From NCBI GenBank assembly GCA_949987705.1, contig OX465281.1:80318543-80382542 (forward strand): a DNA stretch of 64,000 bases. The letters run 5' to 3'. A program made the translations under genes and the position numbers. Below the pieces are notes generated by a model. That model had not been told where the DNA came from. It made no database searches and was given only the letters and a program-made list of their open reading frames with translations. The DNA is from Thereva unica. Taxonomy: Eukaryota; Arthropoda; Insecta; Diptera; Therevidae. Shown here piece by piece: positions 19,612-28,373 of this stretch (the stretch's first letter is position 1; each line of letters starts with the position of its first letter).

Positions 19612-21183
19612 ATGGGTCGAAAATTAGTGGATTTGCGCATTGTGGAGTTGAAAAGAGAATTAAGTAAACGGTCGTTGTCGACGGTGGGGGCTAAAAACTC
19701 CCTAACCGCCCTGCTTCGAGAAGCTATGGTGAACGAAGGTAAGGATCCTGAAACCTACATGTTTGAAGCCGAAGTAGAAGCAGAACCAGAAGAATCGACA
19801 GTGAGTATGGCAGAACTTTTTAAGACATTAATGGTGATAAAGGAGGCGCAAGAACGGTCTTCAGCTGCGCAAGAACGTGCATCAGCAGAGATGAAGGAAG
19901 TGAAAGCCGAGATGAAAGAGGCGCAAGAACGGTCTTCAGCTGAGGTGAAGGCAGATATGAAGGAGTTACAAGAACGTGCAACTATAGAAATCAAGGCGGA
20001 AGTGTTGGCGTTGAAGGATGAACAGAAATTGTTAGCAGTAGCTCATGAACGCTCGTTAGCTGAACTCAAAGAGTCTATGGAAGAGCAGAAGAACCAACTG
20101 GAGCAGAAAATCGAATCATTCTCCCTTTCTGTCGACAACAAGCTAGATAACATGAAAGAAAATGTAAGGAATGATCTGGAGAATCTCGAATCTTCCATCA
20201 AGGCAAATGTGAGGAATGATCTGGAAAATCTCGAATCTTCCATCAAGGCAAATGTAAGGAATGATCTGGATAATCTCGAAACTTCCATCAAGGCAAACGT
20301 AAGGAATGATCTAGGAAAACTCGAAATTGAACTAGAAACCGTCAGAGCCGATCTAGAAAGGGTAAAGTTTCATCACCCAGTGACGGCATCTCACGAAGTC
20401 ATCGGAGTTAGGAAACTACAGCCTCCAACTTTTGACGGGCAGAGCCCATGGCCTACTTATAAGCTCCAATTCGAAGCAGCAGCAGCCGGTAATTACTGGA
20501 CCGAGGAGGAGAAAGCAATGTCCTTAACGTTAGCACTAAGGGGCACAGCAGCAGAAATACTACAGTCAATACCTGCAGAACATCGAAACAATTACGGGTT
20601 CTTGGTTCAGGCGTTAGAAATGCGCTACGGCGATCAGCACATGCAAGAGGTCTATCGGCTTCAACTTCGAAATAGACTTCAAAGGCCAGGAGAAACATTA
20701 CAACAACTATGCGCCGACATCGAGAGGTTAGTGCATCTGGCTTATCCTAGCTTCGGCCAAGACTACATCAACGAAATAGCAAGAGAGGCTCTTCTTAACG
20801 CATTTGCTGACCGGGACTTGCAACAGGCAGCCAGATTGGCCGGAAAGAAGAATACTGCAGAAGTTTTGGCATATGCTCTGGCATACGAGGCAGCGAAGCA
20901 AGCATCAAGAAGTGCAGTCCGCATCAGAGAGATCCACACAACAGAGGACATTTGCAGCAGAATGAATGCAACAGAAGTACGCGGTCGACTCCGATGCTGG
21001 AACTGTAGTGAACCGGGTCATTTGCAAAGGAATTGCAGAAAGCGAAGGAGAGCGGAGTCCCCCGAGAATAAGAGTGGCGCAAAGTGTTGTGAAAAATGCG
21101 GACATAGACAGAAAGGTGAGCAGAGGGAGGCCGAAGAAAATGACTCCGTGTCGCCCGGTAGACAGCAGCAGGGAAACGAATAA
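19612..21183 (+). CDS. gag: mdg3-like Gag
   Basis: 523 residues. A SAP-like N-terminus (MGRKLVDLRIVELKRELSKR) is followed by a long coiled coil (residues about 70-250) with repeated AQERSSAE units and four tandem copies of a 15-residue NVRNDLENLESSIKA unit (20161-20340). The capsid domain starts near residue 265 (LQPPTFDGQSPWPTYKLQFE). A CCHC zinc knuckle (CWNCSEPGHLQRNC) is near residue 460, then a basic, Cys-containing tail. It forms the particle and binds RNA. The stop is nine bases before the pol ATG, so pol may be expressed by reinitiation or frameshift. Confidence 0.93.
   Translation: MGRKLVDLRIVELKRELSKRSLSTVGAKNSLTALLREAMVNEGKDPETYMFEAEVEAEPEESTVSMAELFKTLMVIKEAQERSSAAQERASAEMKEVKAEMKEAQERSSAEVKADMKELQERATIEIKAEVLALKDEQKLLAVAHERSLAELKESMEEQKNQLEQKIESFSLSVDNKLDNMKENVRNDLENLESSIKANVRNDLENLESSIKANVRNDLDNLETSIKANVRNDLGKLEIELETVRADLERVKFHHPVTASHEVIGVRKLQPPTFDGQSPWPTYKLQFEAAAAGNYWTEEEKAMSLTLALRGTAAEILQSIPAEHRNNYGFLVQALEMRYGDQHMQEVYRLQLRNRLQRPGETLQQLCADIERLVHLAYPSFGQDYINEIAREALLNAFADRDLQQAARLAGKKNTAEVLAYALAYEAAKQASRSAVRIREIHTTEDICSRMNATEVRGRLRCWNCSEPGHLQRNCRKRRRAESPENKSGAKCCEKCGHRQKGEQREAEENDSVSPGRQQQGNE
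20161..20340 (+). repeat. Four 45-bp tandem repeats in gag coiled coil
   Basis: Copies begin at 20161, 20206, 20251 and 20296, each coding for NVRNDLxNLExSIKA. The relic of the same family (37705-37938) has a single unit, so the array expanded in this lineage. Confidence 0.9.
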
Positions 21184-21194
21184 AGACTAACTCC

Positions 21195-24100
21195 ATGGGG
21201 CGGGAGTTGGTCGGGGAAATCGAAGCCCCCGGTATCATCATCGTCACTATCAAACAACTGCAGCGTAGTGGCGACAGCCTTGTCATCGATGGAAAGATTG
21301 GAGCCGAAAAATGCACAATAACTGTAGATACTGGTGCTTCAAAATCTGTCATCCGGGCTGACTTGGTCGGTAATAAGTGGTTGAAAGACGCATGCCAATA
21401 CAGACTGAAAACTGCAACAGGAGAGCCAGTACGAGTACACGGGGAAACTATGTTGGATGTGGTTCTCGCAGACATCGGATTTTCACACTCGTTCCTGGTA
21501 GCTGATATAACAGACGAGTGTATTCTGGGACTGGACTTTATGAAAACGCATAAAATTCTACTGGACATTGGAGAGGAAATACTGAGATATGACAACAAGG
21601 AGATTCCCATGGCCATAGGATCCACGTGTTTTTCGCAGCTGAAAGTCGTCGTTCGAGAAGATACCGTGCTTCCTCCGTGCGCTGAGAAATTGGTGCGAGC
21701 AATAGTCGATGGTGATCCTGGGAGCTACCGATTCTATCTTATCGAACCAGAGAAAACGGAACAGGCCAAAAGTATAGCAATTGGAAAATGTCTGGTGAGC
21801 ATCGATGACAAAAGGGAGGTGTTCATGAGAGTGCTAAATACCAACGAGCGCGAAATACGATTGAAGAAGGATACGGTTTTGGGGAAAGGAGAACCGGCAG
21901 AACAGATTACATTAGTGGAGTGCGCTCACACGGAACCGGTGGCAAAACCAAAGCCAAAGGCCACGAAATTGGTAAACACAGTGCTCTCAAGTAGTTGTCT
22001 TGAACAAAACCAGTATCTCCAGGCAAGAACATTAGTGGAGGATTTTAGTGATATCTTCGCCATGAGAGATGATGATTTTGGAAAAACGAACATCGTCCAA
22101 CATAGGATCGACACCAGAGATGCCCAGCCAATCAAGCAACCGCCGAGAAGACTACCACTAGCTAAGCGGGAAGAAGCAGCCAATATGATTGAGGACATGA
22201 GAAGACAAGGCCTTATAGAGGAGTCGAAAAGCCCTTGGATGTCTCCCGTGGTTCTAGTCAGAAAGAAAGATGGCAGCACAAGGTTTTGCGTGGATTATCG
22301 ACGGTTAAATGACATCACTAAAAAGGACAGCTACCCATTACCTCGTATCGATGACACACTGGATACTCTCTCTGGAGCTAAATGGTTTTCTACCTTGGAT
22401 CTTAAGATCGGCTACTGGCAAGTCGAAATTCACCCGGAGGACCGACAAAAGACAGCCTTCTCTGTAGGAAACGGCCTGTGGCAGTTTACAGTCATGCCGT
22501 TTGGACTGTGTAATGCTCCAGCTACATTCGAACGACTGATGGAATGCGTCTTGCGAGGACTGACATGGAAGACTTGTCTGGTTTATTTGGACGATATCAT
22601 CGTCGTTGGAAAAAGTTTCGAGGAACATCTGGGCAATCTACGAGAGGTTTTCCAAAAGTTGAGAACAGCCCAGCTGAAACTCAGCCCTAAAAAGTGCGTA
22701 CTGTTCAGAGACCAAGTCAACTATCTCGGACATGTGGTTTCATCCAATGGAGTTCAAACAGATCAGGAGAAAATAGCAGCAGTTAAGAATTGGCCCACAC
22801 CGAAGGATAAACATGAACTTCGAAGCTTCTTGGGACTTGCCACCTATTATAGACGTTTTGTCAGGAACTTTGCCGACATAGCTAAGGAATTACATAAACT
22901 GACAGAAAAAGGAAGACCATTTATCTGGACAGAAAAATGCGAGGAAAGTTTCAAGACACTAAAACAAGGACTTTGCCAAGCACCAATACTTACATATCCG
23001 AAGCCAGGGGAAAAATTCATATTGGACACAGATGCGAGTAATGTCGGAATTGGTGCAGTGCTATCACAAAACTTCGAAGGGCAGGAAAAGGTCATAGCTT
23101 ACTACAGTAGAGCGCTGTCAAAATCGGAGCGGAATTACTGCGTCACAAGGAGAGAACTGTTGGCAATCGTGGACTCAACTAAGCACTTCCACAAGTATCT
23201 CTATGGGCAAAACTTCATCCTTCGAACGGATCATGCAGCATTAAAATGGCTGATGCAATTTAAAAATCCTGAAGGACAAGTGGCAAGATGGATCGAGAGA
23301 CTTCAGTCCTACGACTTTAATATAGGCCACAGAAAAGGAGGAAACCATGGAAATGCAGATGCACTCTCCCGGCGACCATGCGTAAAAGATTGCAAACATT
23401 GTGGGCGTATTGAGGAAAAGTGTCAAAGGACGACCGTTGAGCCAACGACAGGATGGGACGACCAGGGACTCCGAGACGCCCAACGCGACGACCCAGATAT
23501 TTCTTCGATTCTGGCATGGAAGGAATACGAGGAGAAGCCTGAATGGAAGGATATTGCAGAGAGAAGCGAAACCCTGAAGAGCTATTGGGCCCAATGGGAT
23601 TCATTGCACATCGAGCGAGGAGTGTTAAAGCGCAAATGGGAAACCGCTGACGGTACCTCTCACCGAATGCAGGTGTTAGTCCCTCGCAGTAGAATAAGAG
23701 ATATTCTCGAGGAGTGTCATAATGGCGCATCAGGAGGACATCTGGGAGTCAATAAAACTTTGGCAAAAATAAGAGATAGATTCTATTGGCTTCACATGCG
23801 GGACGATGTTACAGACTGGTGCCGTAAATGCACAATTTGTGCCAGCAGCAAAGGCCCTCGAGTAAAAACAAAAGGAGAGATGCAGCAATACAACGTGGGA
23901 GCTCCATTTGAAAGAATTGCAATCGATGTGGCGGGACCTTTTCCAGCATCAGACCGAGGGAATCGTTACATTTTGGTGGTTATGGACTACTTCAGTAAGT
24001 GGCCCGAAGCATATGCCATTCCAAATCAGGAAGCAATCACTGTTGCAGAGGAATTAGTGAACAATTGGATCTGCAGATTTGGTGTTCCTCATGAGCTTCA

Positions 24101-24785
24101 TTCTGACCAAGGGAGAAATTTCGAATCTCAAGTTTTTCAAGAAGTATGTAAGATACTCGGAATGAAGAAGACCAGGACGACGCCCCTTCATCCCCAATCC
24201 GATGGAATGGTAGAACGATTCAACAGGACAATGCTAGAGCACTTAAGGAAAGTCGTTAGCGAGCACCAGCGCGACTGGGACAGTTATATCCCTATTTTTC
24301 TAATGGCATATCGGACAGCAGTTCATAATTCCACAGGACAAACCCCTTCTAGTGTGATTTTTGGAAGACAAATCCGGCTGCCAAGCGACTTGAAATTTGG
24401 GACACCTGTGGAAAGCAACGAATCTACTGGCGGTTATACAGGCGAACTTCGCGATAGACTTGCAGATATCCACCAGCTCGCAAGGAGGAATCTCAAGATA
24501 GCCAGTGACAGGATGAAAACAAGGTACGACCTCCGAGCAAACTGTAGCGGATTCCAGGAAGGTGACCTCGTTTGGCTGTTCAACCCTCGAAGACGGAAAG
24601 GCAAGTCTCCGAAACTTCAGCGTCAGTGGGAGGGGCCCTATAAAATCCTAACACGGATCAACGATGTGGTCTACAGGATTCAACAAGGACCCAAAGCAAA
24701 GAAGAAGATTGTGCACATAGACAGGCTGTGCCCATATCATCAGCCGGATCCAGGATGGACAACTGTTCGGGACGAACAGTCCTAA
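21195..24785 (+). CDS. pol: mdg3-like Pol (protease, RT, RNase H, integrase)
   Basis: 1196 residues, unbroken. Protease has VDTGAS near residue 45. RT has CVDYRRLN near 365 and YLDD near 464. RNase H has DTDAS near 611 and TDHAAL. The integrase zinc finger has the HLGVNKTL and CRKCTIC regions near 845-880. The core has Asp in AIDVAGPF (about 908), Asp in SDQGRNF (about 968) and Glu in MVERFNR (about 1004). The C-terminus has the GPY/F-like GPYKILTR motif near 1155. All catalytic residues look intact. The start is ATG 21195 in a different frame from gag. Confidence 0.95.
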   Translation: MGRELVGEIEAPGIIIVTIKQLQRSGDSLVIDGKIGAEKCTITVDTGASKSVIRADLVGNKWLKDACQYRLKTATGEPVRVHGETMLDVVLADIGFSHSFLVADITDECILGLDFMKTHKILLDIGEEILRYDNKEIPMAIGSTCFSQLKVVVREDTVLPPCAEKLVRAIVDGDPGSYRFYLIEPEKTEQAKSIAIGKCLVSIDDKREVFMRVLNTNEREIRLKKDTVLGKGEPAEQITLVECAHTEPVAKPKPKATKLVNTVLSSSCLEQNQYLQARTLVEDFSDIFAMRDDDFGKTNIVQHRIDTRDAQPIKQPPRRLPLAKREEAANMIEDMRRQGLIEESKSPWMSPVVLVRKKDGSTRFCVDYRRLNDITKKDSYPLPRIDDTLDTLSGAKWFSTLDLKIGYWQVEIHPEDRQKTAFSVGNGLWQFTVMPFGLCNAPATFERLMECVLRGLTWKTCLVYLDDIIVVGKSFEEHLGNLREVFQKLRTAQLKLSPKKCVLFRDQVNYLGHVVSSNGVQTDQEKIAAVKNWPTPKDKHELRSFLGLATYYRRFVRNFADIAKELHKLTEKGRPFIWTEKCEESFKTLKQGLCQAPILTYPKPGEKFILDTDASNVGIGAVLSQNFEGQEKVIAYYSRALSKSERNYCVTRRELLAIVDSTKHFHKYLYGQNFILRTDHAALKWLMQFKNPEGQVARWIERLQSYDFNIGHRKGGNHGNADALSRRPCVKDCKHCGRIEEKCQRTTVEPTTGWDDQGLRDAQRDDPDISSILAWKEYEEKPEWKDIAERSETLKSYWAQWDSLHIERGVLKRKWETADGTSHRMQVLVPRSRIRDILEECHNGASGGHLGVNKTLAKIRDRFYWLHMRDDVTDWCRKCTICASSKGPRVKTKGEMQQYNVGAPFERIAIDVAGPFPASDRGNRYILVVMDYFSKWPEAYAIPNQEAITVAEELVNNWICRFGVPHELHSDQGRNFESQVFQEVCKILGMKKTRTTPLHPQSDGMVERFNRTMLEHLRKVVSEHQRDWDSYIPIFLMAYRTAVHNSTGQTPSSVIFGRQIRLPSDLKFGTPVESNESTGGYTGELRDRLADIHQLARRNLKIASDRMKTRYDLRANCSGFQEGDLVWLFNPRRRKGKSPKLQRQWEGPYKILTRINDVVYRIQQGPKAKKKIVHIDRLCPYHQPDPGWTTVRDEQS

Positions 24786-24796
24786 GAAGGGGGCAA

Positions 24797-25295
24797 TGTG
24801 ATGATTATGCGCCATCTGTTTGTCGAGAGGATGAATCAACGATTTTCGGTTGTTGTCTGAATTAAGAATTTATGTACTAAACAACTAAACTAACGAGCAA
24901 TAAGCGAAGACAACTTCAAGCTGGTCGAAACTTAACGAAATAAAAGAACATACCACTAGGCTCGAGAAAAGGGACTCGAGAAGGTTCCAGAAAGTAGACA
25001 AAGGTCGAGCTGCCTATATAAAAGCGCCTGGCAGCCGCTATCGAGTCAGTTTTGATTATAAAGGCGATACAAGTGTTCCAAAGTGAAAAGTGGTGATTTA
25101 TAGTGAAATAAAAAGCGATAATTAGAATTGAATAGTGCGAAATATTAAATTTGCTAGTGATTATAGTGAACTGTAAGAATTGTGTTAGTAATTAAATTGT
25201 GTTTTGGTTTGTGATAAATAAATTATTGTGTGGATAATTAAAAAGTGTATTCCTTAATTAATCCTACGAATCCGTTAAGCTGTAAAAACGTAACA
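24797..25295 (+). repeat. mdg3-like 3' LTR
   Basis: 499 bp, matching the 5' copy. It is preceded by the polypurine tract GAAGGGGGCAA and followed by GTAT. It repeats the HSE (24980-24992) and TATA (25015). Confidence 0.95.
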
Positions 25296-26038
25296 GTATA
25301 TACTGTGCTGTCCATTACAGTATCGGCACTTTGTGGTACTAGTGTAATAACTCTTTATTTGGTAGTTACTTCGTGATTGTCCATGGTTTATGGTGCGGCT
25401 GCTTTCAGTTTTCTTCCTAGGCTCTGCAATTACTTCTAGTGCTTGGAATCTAGTTTCCAAGAACTTCAGTATGTCTTCTAATTGCGGTATCTCTCGTGGA
25501 TCGGTCAATGATTGCTCGTACGCTTTATAGGTCTCTGGATCCACCTTTCTTCGTATAATATGTGCAATGAAGAGTTCCCAGAGTGGGATTTCTAGTTGTA
25601 GGCTGTTGATTCCATGTAGGCATTCCTTTATTTGGTCATGCAATTGTTTTATTGCTTTGGCAGAATCAATTATTAACGTAGGTTGATCCAGAATTGCATC
25701 GGAAAATGTGGAGAATATTTTCCGTTTATTATTAAATCTGCTCGTTACTAGGCTCCATGCTGCTTCATAACTGGATTCGCTGCTTGCCAGGTGTTGGATA
25801 AGTTTGTGCGCCTCACCACATAGTGACGTTTGCAAGTAATGCATTTTCTCAGCATTACCTAAACGTTTGTTGTTATGGATTAATCTACAGAATATATTTT
25901 CAAAATATTTCCAGGCCTTATAGTCATCGTCAAAGTTTGGAATTTTTATTTGTGGTAGTTTCGTCTTTGCCTCATCCTCTCTCTGACTTTTTTCTTCTAT
26001 CACATCTTGTACTTCTATCATGGTTTCTTGGTACACTT
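25296..26038 (-). pseudogene. BEL A Gag, central part
   Basis: Minus-strand Pao Gag of the DUF1759 type: LPQIKIPNFDDDYKAWKYF, FCRLIHNN, KMHYLQTSLCGEAHKLI, W.LVTSRFNNKR, ETRFQALE, then a first zinc motif CRYCNGQHS cut by the mdg3-like insertion at 25296. It joins 18994 on one side and 35043 on the other. Bases upstream of 26039 belong to the BEL B LTR, so the apparent longer ORF (to 26129) is a chance fusion. Confidence 0.88.
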
Positions 26039-26242
26039 TGTTCAGAATTAGCACTTTAATTTCTGACTCAATAAAAAAGGTGCCGGAAGGGTGCGATTCA
26101 ATAAAAAGATAACCTTTTCCACTAATCAAAATTACTATTTATTCACAATTAATTCTTAAATTTTCTCAACTATAAATTCAAGAAATTCAACAAATTGCCA
26201 AAATACAAAATAATTCAATTCAATCTTTAATTCGTAAATAAT

Positions 26243-26320
26243 AAAATATATTCTGTAGATTAATCCATAACAACAAACGTTTAGGTAATGCTGAGAAAAT
26301 GCATTACTTGCAAACGTCAC
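26243..26320 (+). other. 78-bp inverted copy of BEL A gag inside BEL B LTR
   Basis: This stretch is the reverse complement of 25823-25900, about 350 bases away in BEL A gag. It is bounded by TCGT on both sides (26232-26235 and 26321-26324). The other BEL B LTR lacks it. It looks like a templated insertion made during repair or template switching after BEL B had landed. Confidence 0.88.
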
Positions 26321-27033
26321 TCGTTATTTATTACTTTAAATTTCGTATTTGTTTTGTAAATAAAAATTACCAAAATATTGCTTGCTCTGGCAACTTAAAT
26401 GAATGACGCCACCTATCTGTCAGCGTGATGATTGATGTTTCGACTGATGTGTTCTGCAATTAGAACAGCCAGGAATAACCTTTGTGTTGCTGCACTCTGG
26501 TTTCGTTTCTTGGGAATCGCTTGGGATATGCTTGCTGTTTGCTGCCCGGTTGCTGCTTGATGGACTACCTTGCCTTGTGAAGTCGTCCCTCTGTGGTTCG
26601 ATAATTGCTGCAAATCAATTTTTGCGTATTGAGTTGATGCTGTATTAAAGACTTCAAGACGGTCTTTAATTCAGGCTTCGCTACGAAAAGACCTCAATTC
26701 TGTCTTTTCAGACTGTCAAGTTCAGTACTTGAGCAGATTCTTGAAATTGTTTGAAAAAAGACCTCAATTCTGCCCTTTCCAATTGCCAAGTTCGATACTT
26801 GGGCTGATTTTTTCGCTTGCTTAATTTCTAGTTCAAGACTCTAGAAATGTGAAGCAACTTCTGATCTTTCTTGAGACTGTGCTTCGGTATTTATTTTATC
26901 TACGAATAATGGTTGTGATTGCGTGTGGTGGGGCTTCGCCTTTTGAAGTACATAATTTTGGGTTTATGTATTAGATGTCCGATCAGCTGTTCTTTTCTGA
27001 CTTGTAGACGTCAGATGGGTTTTTTGCATCTTG

Positions 27034-27088
27034 GTAAGTATATTATTTGGCTTTTAATTTATTTACTAATTTTAAGATATATTTTCAG
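27034..27088 (+). other. Antisense intron-like unit 1 in BEL B LTR
   Basis: GTAAGT at 27034, branch-site match CTAAT at 27066-27070 and TTTTCAG ending at 27088: a 55-nt intron of insect type on the strand opposite to the element. The same sequence is in the other LTR (about 34419-34473). Confidence 0.55.
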
Positions 27089-27139
27089 GATTTTAGTGGT
27101 GGGTGAACGAGGGGGAGCCCGCGATATTGGGGTTGACAG

Positions 27140-27195
27140 GTAAGTATTTTTTGTGGAACCTGTTTGAAATTTTTATTAATCTTTTTTGTTTACAG
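27140..27195 (+). other. Antisense intron-like unit 2 in BEL B LTR
   Basis: CAG/GTAAGTATTT at 27140, a TTAAT branch candidate and a T-rich tract ending TTTACAG at 27195 (56 nt). The intervening exon would be 51 nt. Confidence 0.55.
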
Positions 27196-27289
27196 ACTTT
27201 TGGTTTTTTGCCGACGGCTTTCTTTTCATGGATTTGCAACTTTGGAGTGATTTCGTTGTTGGATTATTTTCCAAGCAAGGTAAATAAAT

Positions 27290-27365
27290 TTTAATGTTTG
27301 TGTTTAATACGTAATTAATTCGTTCTCCCTTTTAGGTATGTTTAATTAATATTTTTTCCTTTCAG
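27290..27365 (+). other. Antisense intron-like unit 3 in BEL B LTR
   Basis: CAAG/GTAAATAA at 27290, with acceptors TTTTAG at 27335 and TTTCAG at 27365, so 46 or 76 nt. An AATAAA at 27433-27438 follows on the same strand and could end such a transcript. Confidence 0.45.
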
Positions 27366-27755
27366 GCGAAGTTTTCTTCTGTGTTTTCTTTTCGTGTAGT
27401 GTTGTCCTCTTACCTGTGTGTTGTTTTTATGGAATAAATATTAGGAAAATTGAATTGTGTTTTTTATTCGCTTTTAGGATTATTTTGCATGTTTTGATTT
27501 TTAAAATAAAATGAAGAAAGTAGTGAAATTGGTTGTTTTATTTAATCATTCCTTTTCCTATGTCATTTTTCAGGAGTTTTTTGTTTATAGGTACGTTTTT
27601 TGTAAGTATGATTTTGTTTGGGATATTTTCAGGTTTTATTCTATTTTAGCCTGAACATTCTCCCCGCCTTGAAGCGTTAAGCTTCAAAGAAAATTTTCTT
27701 GAATGAGGCGATTGATAGGTACAGTACAAATAAAAAATGCTCTATGTTTGTTAAT

Positions 27756-28166
27756 TTATTCCCCTTTATTATTGGTTTTTAATTCGTGTTGCCCTTTTTG
27801 GAAGCGTACCAGAATTTTATCCGTCTTTTTTGTAAAACGGATGATACCATCTTTGATCGGCGTCCGGTAGGATTTCTTCATCTGTCGAATTTTTTTCCAC
27901 GGAAGCGGGAGGTGGCGGATTTTTTCCCATAACTCCTGTTCCATCTGGACGTCAGGCGGTGGTCTTTGCTGGCGCCGTCGATATTCCTCCAAGGAGATAC
28001 GCCTTTTTGTTGTATTGTTTTTCGTGTTTCTGGTCTTGGATGTGGGGACGGGACGCGGTTGAGTCCGTCTTCTTATTTCCGGACCGCACGGCACTGCCTC
28101 AAAAGGTCGCTTTATTTTTGGTTTTTGAGGTGATGATAGCGTTGATAGTTTATTTTTTACATCCAT
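27756..28166 (-). CDS. Basic accessory ORF of BEL B, function unknown
   Basis: About 136 residues from ATG 28166. It lies 207 bases after the pol stop and ends 98 bases before the 3' LTR. It is very basic, with RRRTQPRP near residue 37, TKRRISLEEYRRRQQRPPP near 58-75 and a Lys-rich second half (WKKIRQMKKSYRTP). It has no transmembrane segment or zinc motif. The reading frame is open in a copy whose pol is broken by one event only. Env is what some Pao elements carry here, and this is not env-like. An RNA- or nucleus-directed regulator is conceivable but unsupported. I do not recognise a family. Confidence 0.6.
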   Translation of the reverse strand: MDVKNKLSTLSSPQKPKIKRPFEAVPCGPEIRRRTQPRPVPTSKTRNTKNNTTKRRISLEEYRRRQQRPPPDVQMEQELWEKIRHLPLPWKKIRQMKKSYRTPIKDGIIRFTKKTDKILVRFQKGQHELKTNNKGE

Positions 28167-28373
28167 GGTTTTGATGAGCACTACTGATTAAATGGCGATT
28201 CCCACTGATTGGATTTAACGGTCGGGCAGCTAACGGACACTTTCATGGTTGCTTTCTTAATTGTTGGCAGTTGTGATTGTTAGGTACTAATTTTGAGGTT
28301 TCAGTCTTGACTATGTTTCTTTAGTAATTGTTAGTAATTTTTGTAATGAATTTTTTTTTTTTTCTTGGAAATG

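Larger units (their letters stand above)
18999..25295 (+). mobile_element. mdg3/blastopia-like gypsy element, intact
   Basis: 6297 bp with 499-bp LTRs at both ends (TGTGATGATT...CGTAACA), identical as far as I compared. It has a tRNA-Leu type primer site, two long unbroken ORFs, a polypurine tract AGAAGGGGGCAA before the 3' LTR, and a GTAT duplication. The tRNA-Leu primer and two-ORF layout fit the mdg3/micropia/blastopia lineage. Probably the youngest and most complete element here. Confidence 0.95.
26039..27657 (-). repeat. BEL B 3' LTR
   Basis: 1619 bp, longer than the other copy because of an 89-bp inverted-copy insertion (26236-26324) and about 70 extra bases near 26493-26570. It includes two roughly 65-bp imperfect tandem units (AAAAGACCTCAATTCTG at 26694 and near 26758). 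Its plus strand holds a chain of intron-like signals. Confidence 0.92.

Noticed and set aside
20043..20291. 82-codon minus-strand frame with repeated peptide
   Set aside because: It is the reverse reading of the 45-bp gag repeats.
26039..26129. N-terminal extension of the BEL A gag frame to 26129
   Set aside because: Those codons lie in the BEL B LTR; the fusion is created by the insertion.
26919..27294. Plus-strand frames of 63-75 codons repeated in both BEL B LTRs
   Set aside because: They run straight through the intron-like units, one needs a TTG start, and they show no protein features; the splice signals explain the conservation better.
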